NCBI GenBank assembly: GCA_040768445.1
Contig: JAXGMV010000001.1
Coordinates: forward strand, 248,001-312,000
Length of the DNA: 64,000 nt
From: JAXGMV01 sp040768445
Lineage (GTDB): Bacteria > Chloroflexota > Anaerolineae > Anaerolineales > Anaerolineaceae
Reading direction: 5' to 3'
The notes beneath the pieces were generated by a model. The model saw only the letters and a list, made by a program, of their open reading frames with translations, had not been told where the DNA came from and did no database searches. Within the stretch, counting starts at the first letter, position 1; each line of letters opens with the position of its first letter. Below are positions 53,001 to 61,776 of the stretch, one piece after another. The position numbers and the translations under genes are program-made.

Positions 53001-54096
53001 GTCCTTCAGACCAGCGCCTGCCCGTCATTAACCGACCGGTAAACTCATCAATAATCACAACCTTGCCACCCTGCACCAGGTAATCCTTGTTACGGCGGAA
53101 GAGGTGCTGTGCCTTGAGCGCCTGTTCAAGGTGCCCCAACATTTGCTCCTGCATGGGGGTAATGTCTTCAGGGCGCTCAGGGTCGCGCAGCGGCTGACCA
53201 AGCAGCAATTCAACATGACCCTCACCAATTTCAGTCAACGAAACACTGCGGTCTTTTTCAGAGACCTCGTAGTCCTCAGGGTTCAGCTGCCTGACAAGCT
53301 GCGCCATCTTGATATACCACTCAGTATCATCCGAGGATGGTCCTGAGATAATCAGCGGCGTGCGTGCCTCATCGATCAGAATGTTGTCCACCTCGTCAAT
53401 AATGGCAAAGTAATGCCCGCGCTGAACCCGCTCTTCAAGAGACATAGTCAGGTTGTCACGCAGGTAATCAAAACCAAATTCGCTGTTGGTGCCGTAAGTG
53501 ATGTCGGCGGTGTAAGCATCTTTGCGCAGCACCAACCGCAGTTGATGCTGGTCTTCCTGTGAAGATGTCTTTTCAAGGTCAACAATGAACGCCTTGCGCC
53601 CATTGTCAGTGCGGGCGGCCATCTGCAAAACGCCCGTTGTCATACCCAGGAGAGAATAAATTGGAGCCATCCAGCGGGCATCACGGCGCGCCAGGTAATC
53701 ATTGACGGTCACCAGGTGAACGCCCCTGCCGGTAAGGGCGTTGAGGTACAGCGGCAGCGTTGCCACCAGCGTTTTACCTTCACCCGTACGCATCTCGGCA
53801 ATCCTGCCGCTGTGCAAGGCAATACCGCCGACCATCTGGATGTCGTAATGACGCATGCCCGTTGTCCGTTTGCTTGCCTCGCGTACTGCAGCGAATGCCT
53901 CAGCAAGCAAATCATCCAACGTTTCGCCTTCTGACAACCGTTTTCTGAACTCGCCGGTTTTATTTTTTAACGCCTCATCGCTTAGTGCCTCTAGTGTCGG
54001 CTCAAAAGCGTTAATTTGATCCACCAATTGGGAAAACTTTTCAATCTCTTTTTTATTTGGGTCGCCGCCCAGCATTTTCGCTATTTTTTGAAACAT
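50035..54096 (-). CDS. secA: Preprotein translocase motor subunit SecA, expanded form
   Basis: A 1353-residue protein, far longer than the usual 800-950. NBD1 has Walker A MRTGEGKT (102-109), IIDEVDNILIDEARTPLIISG (232-252), and the crosslinking domain between. NBD2 has IATNMAGRGVDIKLGG (641-656), GSERHEARRIDNQLRGRSARQGDPGSS (727-752). Added blocks occur at about 521-612 inside NBD2 and above all after YDDVLNAQRKRIYEQRD (817-833), where the helical scaffold/wing region runs to about 1335 instead of some 220 residues. The C-terminal Cys-rich zinc linker is missing; the end is a Lys/Arg tail. It drives Sec-dependent export. All core motifs are intact, so it is probably functional. Confidence 0.97.
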   Translation of the reverse strand: MFQKIAKMLGGDPNKKEIEKFSQLVDQINAFEPTLEALSDEALKNKTGEFRKRLSEGETLDDLLAEAFAAVREASKRTTGMRHYDIQMVGGIALHSGRIAEMRTGEGKTLVATLPLYLNALTGRGVHLVTVNDYLARRDARWMAPIYSLLGMTTGVLQMAARTDNGRKAFIVDLEKTSSQEDQHQLRLVLRKDAYTADITYGTNSEFGFDYLRDNLTMSLEERVQRGHYFAIIDEVDNILIDEARTPLIISGPSSDDTEWYIKMAQLVRQLNPEDYEVSEKDRSVSLTEIGEGHVELLLGQPLRDPERPEDITPMQEQMLGHLEQALKAQHLFRRNKDYLVQGGKVVIIDEFTGRLMTGRRWSEGLHQAVEAKEGVKVEPENVTYATITLQNYYRMYEKLAGMTGTALTEAEEFYKIYKLDVLPIPTNLEYEVSRKIAGLESVEAKDEQGYKYTYYTEVNDAEKKPVFWKRKDFPDVVYRTEEAKFRSIIQEALRYHVMGRPQLVGTTSVENSERISRRLSAEMIRRLALILLIRKTWMKKHNIEILDRPIEALKSLSGSIEEINQAEMRSIARELNMSMNPEEPENLNLLLEILELSENDRQRLVNVLQGGVPHQVLNARKHDEESQIIARAGAFGAVTIATNMAGRGVDIKLGGELPENTLFDINRVLSRVNPNPYDLSLDDKEKALEQMDPEGFGIYEESVKAFLQYLDEMRRVRQLGGLHVIGSERHEARRIDNQLRGRSARQGDPGSSRFYLSLEDELMRLFGGQQVEGMWKRVFFDDSLPLEMNILGRLVEQSQERVEGSNFDVRKHLLEYDDVLNAQRKRIYEQRDRVFTKANLSEDILEMLELEMQRRIPDALKDAEGPWRLLAYLEEIQPAFQFESVSYPSFSSRLLFDEILSRVKGKENISAQLTEALLTTAGSAIDTEQAHLINATETMLEKAEENLDSRKSELFDILDMTLDGLNESDEINQPLRPQELLTTLSESVRMPLKLNNEQLRRLVDRDKAIITEVRSQITANLKTLVLNRVLAGLERRLEEPLAVKQAELDGLEFKDLRNAILDAVDAFYANKKSQLLGDDGQIRRDLDAALKRSDGDLLSERNLTTYLMVISQGTRLAFDQKTHRRSTRNYTRVRYVYLTARLIEDSTTTEITERILHHLQGGLNALQQARGLMARMQLIQGGVTFNQLDERIKNQLKETLGESRFTELGGQVFSALETDEEPQVVEILGEHLQNEAYRELLLRTISEQWVEYLTQMEGLRVSIGMEAYAQRDPLVQYKSRASEMFKSLLADVRMAVISRVFTYQPRGRIGSQSTAREVIDGDMPGQIDEKAVGEPETTGSGRASGKKKRRRH

Positions 54097-54253
54097 GTTG
54101 TCAAACCGCCTGTATCAATAAAGTTCTTTTCACTCAAAATTTCAGCAACAGTTCATTATAAACTGCCTGTATTGGTTAAGTATTAGAATACCGGTTCTCT
54201 GTAAAACACCTGCCGAAAAAAATATAGGATACCATAAATTTATCTGGCTTGGA

Positions 54254-56668
54254 TTACTCGTAGGAAAGCACCTCTCGGATGGTCAGCCTGGCAGCATTCC
54301 TGGCTGGCAGCAGACTTGAAAACAGCGAAAGAACCAAAACCATCAACAGCCACAGGAGATATCCCAACGGGTCAATTGAGACGCCCCAGTCTGCACCAAA
54401 AAGGGAGTAGAAAATGGCGTTCGAGAGCATCTTGCTAATCGGCAGCGAGGCAAGAGACCCAATAATCCAGCTCATGATGCCGATCAATAATCCTTCAACC
54501 AATACGATATTGATGACTTTACGGTCTGAAGCGCCAATGGCACGCAGTACGCCGATCTCTCTGCGCCGTTCCATGACATTCAGGCTCATCGTGCCAGTCA
54601 AACCAATCGAGCCAACCAGCGCTGTCAGCAGCGCCATCACCAGGAGGACATACGTGAGCACATTCAATCCCTGTGTGGCGTTATTGTTGAGCGCCTGACC
54701 CGGTTGAATCTCCTTAACTTTGTAACCACTCGCCTTCAAGTGTTGGTCGATAATATGCGCCAGGTCATTTTGTGCTTCACTGGACATATTCTCCTGTGTG
54801 CTGGCAATCTTATAGGTATTCGTGCGATTGCCAAGCCCCATCAAACGGTTCAAGTCTTCAAAGGTTGTGTAGGCAACATACCCGCCAGCTGACCCCACCA
54901 GTTGAAAGCAGCCCACCACCTCAAAGCTGGTTTCTTTGCCGGCAACACGCAAGATGATGTTATCACCTGGTTGAACCCCGGGGAATATTTCCTGGAAACG
55001 CTCGCTGATAGCAATTTTTTTATAGTCACCAGCCTCAAGCCAGCGTCCACTTAGCAGTATCGGGTTGACAAGAGGTGAACCTGCTGGCGCCGCCAGGATG
55101 CTCGTGGTATCAGCAACCAATCCATCACTGCGCAGAATTTCAGCACTGGTGCCGCCCCAGCCTTCAACAAGTTGAACCTGCGGCAGCTTTTTCAGTACTT
55201 CCTCAATCTCGCGCATGTGATAATCGCTCTCCAACGTAAGGTTGATGTCAGCCAGAAAATATTCCCCCACCCTGCCGATGTAGTTGTCAATTGAAGCCCT
55301 GACATTGAACGTGCCAATAAAAATTGAACCGCCGAGCGAAAGCGTGACCAAGGTCAGGATCAACCTGCCCTTACGCCTGACAGTATTGCGCAGCGAAACC
55401 AGGATGGGTCTTGGGAGAACTTTAAGCAAAGTCTTGCTAAATTTTGTATTGACGATAGTGTCCTGGTGAAATTTTTGCTGAATACCGCTGGTCGCCTCTT
55501 GCGCACTGATCCTGACGCCTTGCAGGATGGGGAAGAAACCGGCAATTTGCGGCACAATTAATGCCAGCACAAGCATAAGGATAGCTGCCAGCGGTACTGT
55601 ACGGAACTCAAGCACGGTATAGTTAATCTCATCGGAGAGGTAATAAAGCATGCTCAAGGCAGCCCGGTTTGCCAGCGGTAGTGAGACGACAAATGCCAGG
55701 ATGCCATAAAGAAAGATCATAGAAGTATAAATGCCGATGACCTGGTTGGAGCGTGCACCCAAAATTTTCATGATGCCAATCTGTTTGACCTGTTGATTAA
55801 GCAGGGCTTGAAAGGTGTTGGTAACAAGTATGCTGGAGAGGAATAAAACCAGCGCGCCGAGCATAAACAATATTGAGGCGACCGCATCCGTATAGGTACT
55901 GTTTGGATGATCGTAAGTACTGCGAACACTCTGGCTTACCACGCGACCACCATTCTCCTCAAGAACTTGCCGCACCTTGTCACCCAAAGACCTCAGGTCA
56001 TCTTCATTTGACCCCCGTTCTCTGGCGGTGATATACAGCATGTTTGGTGTGTCATGCAGGTTTAACCAACCCAGGGCGACTGAGTTGACGTATCCCTGTG
56101 CACCGGCCATGAAAAAGCCGCCTGCTGCACCGGAAGAACCAATTGTTTGATCCTTGACCACGCCGACAACCTTCATACGCCGGATTGTACGGTTGGATAG
56201 TTCTATTGAAATCTCATCGCCAATCTCAACGCCAAATTCGTGGAATTTATACTGGTCTATGACGATATCACGCGCCTGCACAGGCCATTTACCATCAACT
56301 AACTCCAGCTGGTTGATTTTTTTGGTTTGTACGTTATCGCTAATATTGATCGTTAAAGTTTCCCAATCGCCAGCGCTGTCCAACGCCCGCATTGAGACTG
56401 ACTGCACGGTTTCAGCATCCTTAACATCCCGTACGTTGCTGGCATTGCTGATTGCATCATCCGTCAAATTAATTACCATCATCTGAACGTTGGCGGGGTT
56501 TGCTGCAGCGTAACCAAGCTCCATGTCACGCTGCAGCAGAATATACAACGTGGTGATAATGCCAATGGCAAACAGGCCAACAGCAATGGAAGCAGTAATC
56601 ATCACAGAACGGCTGAAACTGTTCCAAATATCAGCGATAACTTTTATCCAGCGAGGTGGCAGCATCAT
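54254..56668 (-). CDS. FtsX/MacB-type ABC transporter permease
   Basis: An 804-residue membrane protein with two FtsX-type cores. The first half has an N-terminal helix, an extracytoplasmic domain (about 50-265), then helices near 270-390. The second half repeats this, with a periplasmic-type domain (about 460-665) and a C-terminal trio of helices containing SLNVMERRREIGVLRAIGASDRKV, the coupling motif of MacB-like permeases. Four helices plus large external domains per half are typical of transporters that move lipoproteins, peptides or signals, rather than importers. It overlaps the preceding ATPase gene by 4 bp. Confidence 0.9.
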   Translation of the reverse strand: MMLPPRWIKVIADIWNSFSRSVMITASIAVGLFAIGIITTLYILLQRDMELGYAAANPANVQMMVINLTDDAISNASNVRDVKDAETVQSVSMRALDSAGDWETLTINISDNVQTKKINQLELVDGKWPVQARDIVIDQYKFHEFGVEIGDEISIELSNRTIRRMKVVGVVKDQTIGSSGAAGGFFMAGAQGYVNSVALGWLNLHDTPNMLYITARERGSNEDDLRSLGDKVRQVLEENGGRVVSQSVRSTYDHPNSTYTDAVASILFMLGALVLFLSSILVTNTFQALLNQQVKQIGIMKILGARSNQVIGIYTSMIFLYGILAFVVSLPLANRAALSMLYYLSDEINYTVLEFRTVPLAAILMLVLALIVPQIAGFFPILQGVRISAQEATSGIQQKFHQDTIVNTKFSKTLLKVLPRPILVSLRNTVRRKGRLILTLVTLSLGGSIFIGTFNVRASIDNYIGRVGEYFLADINLTLESDYHMREIEEVLKKLPQVQLVEGWGGTSAEILRSDGLVADTTSILAAPAGSPLVNPILLSGRWLEAGDYKKIAISERFQEIFPGVQPGDNIILRVAGKETSFEVVGCFQLVGSAGGYVAYTTFEDLNRLMGLGNRTNTYKIASTQENMSSEAQNDLAHIIDQHLKASGYKVKEIQPGQALNNNATQGLNVLTYVLLVMALLTALVGSIGLTGTMSLNVMERRREIGVLRAIGASDRKVINIVLVEGLLIGIMSWIIGSLASLPISKMLSNAIFYSLFGADWGVSIDPLGYLLWLLMVLVLSLFSSLLPARNAARLTIREVLSYE

Positions 56669-57783
56669 GACTGCCTTTCAATGGTGCTGTTTTCAGAAAA
56701 GAGCATACCCGCATTTGTTTCCTGTAGATTAGCGGCTGATTTCTCAAAACCTGCCTGGTGAGACACATGCCATTCATGCCAGTTTGCCTGCCCAATCGTT
56801 TGAATGACTGCGCCGTCAGGGCCTGCCAATATCACAGGGTCTGACAGCTTATCATCAGGTGCCAGCGCCTGCCCTGCATTGAGTGTAAACCGGTCCTCAA
56901 AACCAGCTTGACCTTCAGCTGTTATCAGTCGCACAGAACCTGACTTAACCACAAGCAATCCTGGCAGTTGGTAATCAAAGGCGTGCCTCGTCTTCGGAGG
57001 GATGACAAACTCACCAGAAAGCACATGGGTGCCCTGTAACAGTACCGGGTGCGGCAAATGAGGAAACAGGCGTACCAGCAGTGTGTCAAGTAATTCTCCA
57101 TCTGAAAGGACAACCTGCCGGTCTGCACTTTCAGCCAGCTGCTGGTCATGTGTGACCATGATGATAGTTTTTCCCTGTTTGACCAGTGAACGGAAAATCG
57201 CAAATATCGACTCGGCTGTGCCGGTATCCAGGTTGCCGGTAGGCTCATCAGCCGCAATAATCGGTGGGTCATTGGCTAATGCACGGGCTATGGCAGCGGT
57301 TTGCTGCTGCCCGCCTGAAAGCGCCCCGGGAAGTTTTTCTGCCTCATCCTGCAAATCCAGCATTTCCAACAGCTGGCGTGCGCGTTCTTCTCTCCGGTCA
57401 GACGGTATGATTTCTGCCAAATCCATCGCCAGTAAAACATTTTCTATCACACTCAGCATCGGCAGCAGTTGGAAAAATTGGAAAACGACACCCATGTTGC
57501 GGCCGCGCCAGACTGCCAGCTCACCTTCCTTCATGGCGTGCAGGTTTGAGCCCAGCGCATGCACTGAGCCGTGACTTGGATGATCAATGCCTGTGATCAT
57601 GTTAATCAGTGTCGATTTACCGCTGCCTGATTTACCTACAATGGCAGTGAATTCTCCAGGCAGAAACTCAAGGTTAATGTGTTTCAAAACATCCACCGAA
57701 CCAGCTGGCGTTTTATAGGTTTTGAACACATCATGAATCTTGATCAGAGCTTCGCCTTCAGTGCGGACTGGGGAAAGCGTCAT
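56665..57783 (-). CDS. ABC transporter ATPase (LolD/MacB type) with C-terminal sensor-like extension
   Basis: A 372-residue protein. The ATPase (about 1-225) has Walker A GKSGSGKST, signature LSGGQQQTAAIARALA, and Walker B IIAADEPTGNLD. Residues about 235-355 form an added beta-rich domain (LSGEFVIPPKTRHAF, LLVVKSGSVRLITAEGQ, LNAGQALAPDD), similar in layout to a cyclic-nucleotide-binding or cupin fold. Such extensions are unusual for this transporter class and could sense a ligand. Overlaps of 4 bp on both sides link it to the permease and to a second ATPase. Confidence 0.88.
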   Translation of the reverse strand: MTLSPVRTEGEALIKIHDVFKTYKTPAGSVDVLKHINLEFLPGEFTAIVGKSGSGKSTLINMITGIDHPSHGSVHALGSNLHAMKEGELAVWRGRNMGVVFQFFQLLPMLSVIENVLLAMDLAEIIPSDRREERARQLLEMLDLQDEAEKLPGALSGGQQQTAAIARALANDPPIIAADEPTGNLDTGTAESIFAIFRSLVKQGKTIIMVTHDQQLAESADRQVVLSDGELLDTLLVRLFPHLPHPVLLQGTHVLSGEFVIPPKTRHAFDYQLPGLLVVKSGSVRLITAEGQAGFEDRFTLNAGQALAPDDKLSDPVILAGPDGAVIQTIGQANWHEWHVSHQAGFEKSAANLQETNAGMLFSENSTIERQS

Positions 57784-58541
57784 AGTCTCTCTTCCTCCCG
57801 CACAGTTTCTTTAATAATCTGTCCATCACTGAGGTACAGCACCCGGTCAAACTGGTGGATCAGGCTGGTGTCATGGGTTACCATCACCAGCGTCCGGCCG
57901 CTCTTTACCAACTGTAGAAATATTTGCAGAATCACATCTGAGGTGACCGTATCCAGCCTGCCGGTAGGCTCATCTGCAACCAGGATTGACGGGTCATTAG
58001 CCAGTGCGCGTGCAATGGCCACACGCTGCTGCTGACCACCTGAAATGGCTGAGGGCAGCTTGTAAGCATGCTCCTCCAGTTCCACATCCTGTAACAGCTG
58101 GCGTGCCAGCTGTGGACTGGTTTTGCGCGACCAAATACCGGCAAAATCCATCGGCAGCATCACGTTGTTGAGCAGTGACAGCGTTGGCATCAGCTGAAAA
58201 TCCTGGTAGATCACGCCCAGCGTCTGTCCGCGCCACAGCGCCAACTTGTTTTCATTCAGCTGGTCAACCCGTACGCCGTCCACCAACACCTCGCCAGAGG
58301 TGGGATGATCGACGCCGGTAATCATATTCACCAGCGTGGTTTTTCCAGCACCTGATGGACCGACGATACCAACAAATTCACCGCGGGAGATACGTAAGTT
58401 AATGCCGCTCAGTGCAGGCGGCTGGTCGTCTGTGGGATGGTAATTTTTGATCACATCCTTCAGCAGGATGACCGGTTCATTTGATTTATCTACTTGGCTG
58501 TCCATAGTTACGACTGATATAGCGATTCTCTCAACCATCAA
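57780..58541 (-). CDS. ABC transporter ATPase (LolD/MacB type)
   Basis: A 253-residue ATPase. Walker A GPSGAGKTT, signature ISGGQQQRVAIARAL, Walker B ILVADEPTGRLDT, and the LolD-like LSLLNNVMLPMDFAG region. The start is uncertain: TTG at 58541, ATG at 58538 or ATG at 58505 (MDSQVDKSNEP) are all possible, and none has a strong ribosome-binding site. It may pair with the next ATPase to form a heterodimeric motor for the 804-residue permease, which has two halves. Confidence 0.9.
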   Translation of the reverse strand: MMVERIAISVVTMDSQVDKSNEPVILLKDVIKNYHPTDDQPPALSGINLRISRGEFVGIVGPSGAGKTTLVNMITGVDHPTSGEVLVDGVRVDQLNENKLALWRGQTLGVIYQDFQLMPTLSLLNNVMLPMDFAGIWSRKTSPQLARQLLQDVELEEHAYKLPSAISGGQQQRVAIARALANDPSILVADEPTGRLDTVTSDVILQIFLQLVKSGRTLVMVTHDTSLIHQFDRVLYLSDGQIIKETVREEERL

Positions 58542-58609
58542 TTTACTCGATGATTATGAGCAATTATAGTTTATCCACTGAGGATGTTGCAGGATATGTA
58601 CTTATTCAT

Positions 58610-58645
58610 AAAAAGGCCAGCCCTGCCTAACTCTGGCAGGGCTGG
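58610..58645 (-). terminator. Intrinsic terminator of the lpd gene
   Basis: On the minus strand an 11-bp perfect stem (CCAGCCCTGCC at 58617-58627 on the plus strand with 58635-58645) leads into five T residues, right after the dihydrolipoyl dehydrogenase stop. Confidence 0.85.
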
Positions 58646-58666
58646 TTTGATCATTAAGAAATGTCA

Positions 58667-60073
58667 CTAAATGTGAATTGCGTGCCCCTCTGCTGCTTCA
58701 GCAGCTTCCATGATCACCTCGCTCAAGGTCGGGTGAGCGTGAACATTGCGGGCTATTTCCGCAGTGGTCAGCTCCATGCGCTGAGCTAATGTCAGCTCCG
58801 GCAGCAGTTCGGTAACTTCAGGTCCTACCATGTGGGCGCCAAGAATTTCACCGTACTTTTCATCGGTAATGATCTTGACAAAGCCGGCATAATCGCCCAG
58901 CCCCAACGCTTTGCCGTTCGGCATGAAGGGAAACTTGCCAACCTTTATGGTATAGCCGGCTTCTTTTGCCTGCTCCTCTGTATAACCAAACCACGCGGAC
59001 TGCGGATGGCAGTATGTAGCACTCGGCATCATGCGGTAATCAAGCGTGACAGTACCCACGCCGGCAATATTCTCGGCGCAGACGATGCCCATAGCGGAAG
59101 CCACGTGCGCCAGCATCAGCTTGCCGGTCACATCGCCAACCGCCCAAATACCTTCCACGTTGGTTGCCATGCGTTCATCAATTTCAATGAACCCACGGCT
59201 GCTGATAGCAACACCAACCTCTTCAAGTCCCAGGTTCTTTGAGTTGGGCTTGAAACCGATCGCCACCAATGCCTGCTCAGCTTCAATAGTCTTCTCACCT
59301 GCTTCACTTGAGACCCTGACCTGAACACCGGTCTCAGTTTTATCAACACCCAGCACTTTGTGACCGGTGAGAATTTCAATGCCTGCTTTTTTGAAACCTC
59401 TGGCCACTTCATCACTGACTTCTGCATCGGCCAGCGGCAGCACGCGCGGCAGCATCTCTACCAGCGTGACTTTGGTGCCATATGAAGACCAGATCGTAGC
59501 AAATTCCATACCGATTGCGCCGGCACCAATGATAACCACTGTCTCCGGTCGCTTTTCCTGCAGGATGGCTTCCTGATAGGTGAGCACTTTTTCGCCATCT
59601 ACTTCAATGCCCGGGATGCTGAAGGGCGTTGCCCCGGTAGCAATGATGATGTTCTTGCCTTCCAGTACCTGTTCAGAGCCACCCTCAGCTTTAACAGAGA
59701 GTTGATTTTTAGCGACCAGCCTGCCCTCGCCCATGAAGACGTCAATATTGTTTTTCTTCATCAATGAGCCAACACCGGTGGTCAAGCGCTTTGACACCTT
59801 GCGGCTGCGCTTAACAGCCTCAGCGTAATCGAGCTGGAGATTGTCAAAAGAGATACCAAATTCCTTGGTTCTCTCACGCAGGGTGTGAGCCAGATCAGCG
59901 TTCTTGAGCAGTGCCTTGGAAGGAATACAGCCCACATTCAAACACACGCCGCCCAGCCACTGCTTGTCGATAATAGCAGCCTTCATACCCAGCTGCGATG
60001 CCCTAATTGCGCTGACATAACCGCCCGGGCCGGCACCTAACACGATCACATCATAATTTTTTGTTTCAGCCAC
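58667..60073 (-). CDS. lpdA: Dihydrolipoyl dehydrogenase
   Basis: A 468-residue flavoprotein disulfide reductase. VIVLGAGPGGYVSAIRA binds FAD, GGVCLNVGCIPSKALL holds the redox-active Cys pair, VVIIGAGAIGMEFATIWSSYG binds NAD, and HAHPTLSEVIMEAA carries the catalytic His-Glu. It reoxidises dihydrolipoamide in 2-oxoacid dehydrogenase or glycine cleavage complexes. No partner E1/E2 genes lie in the window, so the complex it serves is unknown. It is transcribed alone. Confidence 0.95.
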   Translation of the reverse strand: MAETKNYDVIVLGAGPGGYVSAIRASQLGMKAAIIDKQWLGGVCLNVGCIPSKALLKNADLAHTLRERTKEFGISFDNLQLDYAEAVKRSRKVSKRLTTGVGSLMKKNNIDVFMGEGRLVAKNQLSVKAEGGSEQVLEGKNIIIATGATPFSIPGIEVDGEKVLTYQEAILQEKRPETVVIIGAGAIGMEFATIWSSYGTKVTLVEMLPRVLPLADAEVSDEVARGFKKAGIEILTGHKVLGVDKTETGVQVRVSSEAGEKTIEAEQALVAIGFKPNSKNLGLEEVGVAISSRGFIEIDERMATNVEGIWAVGDVTGKLMLAHVASAMGIVCAENIAGVGTVTLDYRMMPSATYCHPQSAWFGYTEEQAKEAGYTIKVGKFPFMPNGKALGLGDYAGFVKIITDEKYGEILGAHMVGPEVTELLPELTLAQRMELTTAEIARNVHAHPTLSEVIMEAAEAAEGHAIHI

Positions 60074-60330
60074 ATCAACCTCTCATCATTAGTTGGATTA
60101 TCTAATATTTGATTACTCAATTTTACTAAAAGCAATGAAATCGGTTACTTTTATTCGTTCTAAACCTGCCATCCCAAGTCACCAGATCAAAAAACAGTCT
60201 CATGCAGTGACAAGGATCTTAATTTTTATGAAGTTATTGATAAAAATTTTACCACAAGCGGAAACTCGTGGCAAATTTGAAATTTCATGAATGAGCAGTC
60301 GTATATGTGATCTGATCCAGCCTTCTAAAG

Positions 60331-61728
60331 TCAGGACAGGACCTTCACAGCAGTATACTGTGCATCGTCTGATTCCAGTTCCATATGAATATTGTCGCTC
60401 TGCTCTGTAAAACGCACTGTCATACCGGTCTCAAGGATAAAGAATTCTCTTTCGTTTACCGGGTGCAACTCCACTGGTTCAAGAAACTGTTCCAGTTGAT
60501 AGACAAATAACCTGTCATCCTGTCGGCTGATAATCACCTCAAACCCGGGAGCACCTTCAATTGTATAGGCTCCCATCAGCAGGTCATATGCTTGTGTATC
60601 CACATCAACAGATGCCCTGACAACTGGCTGCAAAGTTGGCCATCCATAAACGACCGCCGCGCCGCGGATGATCTCCCGCGCCAGGTCATAACCATGGTCG
60701 CCGTTGGTCATGACAACAATTCCCTGTTGTGAATCAATCATGGACACCAACTGACTGCGGAAACCAGCATTGGACCCGCCGTGCCCGTACCAGCCAGGCT
60801 GGCTGGCGCTGATACTGAACCCCAATCCATGCCTGCCGATACCGTGCGTCAGCATTTGTTTTGTGATCTCAGGTGAAAGCAAGGCACCAGGCTGCTTCAA
60901 CTGACATTTCTGAATAGCAATCAAAAATCCAGCCAGGTCCACCGGCGTGGTCCATAACCCTGCTGCCACCAGTTCAGGGTACACGTGCCACTGACCTGAT
61001 AAGACATTACCATCAGCTTGATGACCAGATGCTGCACTTACATGTCTGTGCGGGGCAAGCGGCTGCTCGAAAAAGCTGTTGGTCATACCAAGCGGCGTCA
61101 GTACCAGGTCGTTGAGAATGACAGGGAATGGCTTTCCCATGACATCCTCCAGCAGCAGCTGCAGGATGGTGTAACCACCGCCTGAGTAGCTGTAGGATGT
61201 GCCGGGTGTACAGGTCACTCGAACAGGTGCTGAATTGACTCCATTAATGCCATCCAGAATATCGGTAACGGCAGGCAAAGGCACACCAGCTTCATACCCT
61301 TCAAACCCATGCACGCTCAAGCCGGCAGTGTGTGAAAGGATTCCTCGTAGTGTCACTGGGTGAGCGGTAGTAAACTCATCTACCGGCACCTTCCAGCGCT
61401 TCAGGTAGCTATTGACATCCCTGTCCAGATCCAGTTTGCCGGCATCGACCAGCTTCAGCGTTCCCACAGCCGCAATCACTTTAGAGATAGATGCCGCCTG
61501 GAACAAAGTTGCCGTTGTGACAGGACCTGCGCCATCCACATTCAGCACGCCGTAACCCTTTGCCCACTCGATTTCGCCATCGTTTATCACAGCAATACTC
61601 ACACCGGGGGTGTGGTAATGTACCATTCGCTGCGACAGCATCATCGGTTTTGGTTCATCGCCAGCCAGCGTCACAGCATGACGCAGATTGGATTCAAGCG
61701 CAGCGATGCGTTCATCAATTAATGTCAT
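60331..61728 (-). CDS. Serine hydrolase, beta-lactamase/class C family
   Basis: A 465-residue protein of the beta-lactamase-like fold. The nucleophile motif SxxK is S80-ISK83 in FQAASISKVIA; the second motif region reads SYSYSGGGYTI; the third is GHGGSNAGF. No signal peptide is present, so it is cytosolic. The C-terminal 110 residues form an added beta-rich domain, common in esterase- or D-aminopeptidase-like members. Substrate cannot be inferred. It lies 48 bp downstream of the S9 peptidase gene on the same strand. Confidence 0.9.
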   Translation of the reverse strand: MTLIDERIAALESNLRHAVTLAGDEPKPMMLSQRMVHYHTPGVSIAVINDGEIEWAKGYGVLNVDGAGPVTTATLFQAASISKVIAAVGTLKLVDAGKLDLDRDVNSYLKRWKVPVDEFTTAHPVTLRGILSHTAGLSVHGFEGYEAGVPLPAVTDILDGINGVNSAPVRVTCTPGTSYSYSGGGYTILQLLLEDVMGKPFPVILNDLVLTPLGMTNSFFEQPLAPHRHVSAASGHQADGNVLSGQWHVYPELVAAGLWTTPVDLAGFLIAIQKCQLKQPGALLSPEITKQMLTHGIGRHGLGFSISASQPGWYGHGGSNAGFRSQLVSMIDSQQGIVVMTNGDHGYDLAREIIRGAAVVYGWPTLQPVVRASVDVDTQAYDLLMGAYTIEGAPGFEVIISRQDDRLFVYQLEQFLEPVELHPVNEREFFILETGMTVRFTEQSDNIHMELESDDAQYTAVKVLS

Positions 61729-61776
61729 CTCGTTATTTCCTTATTTCTCCGACAGTTTCATGCTATGAGTTGAGCT

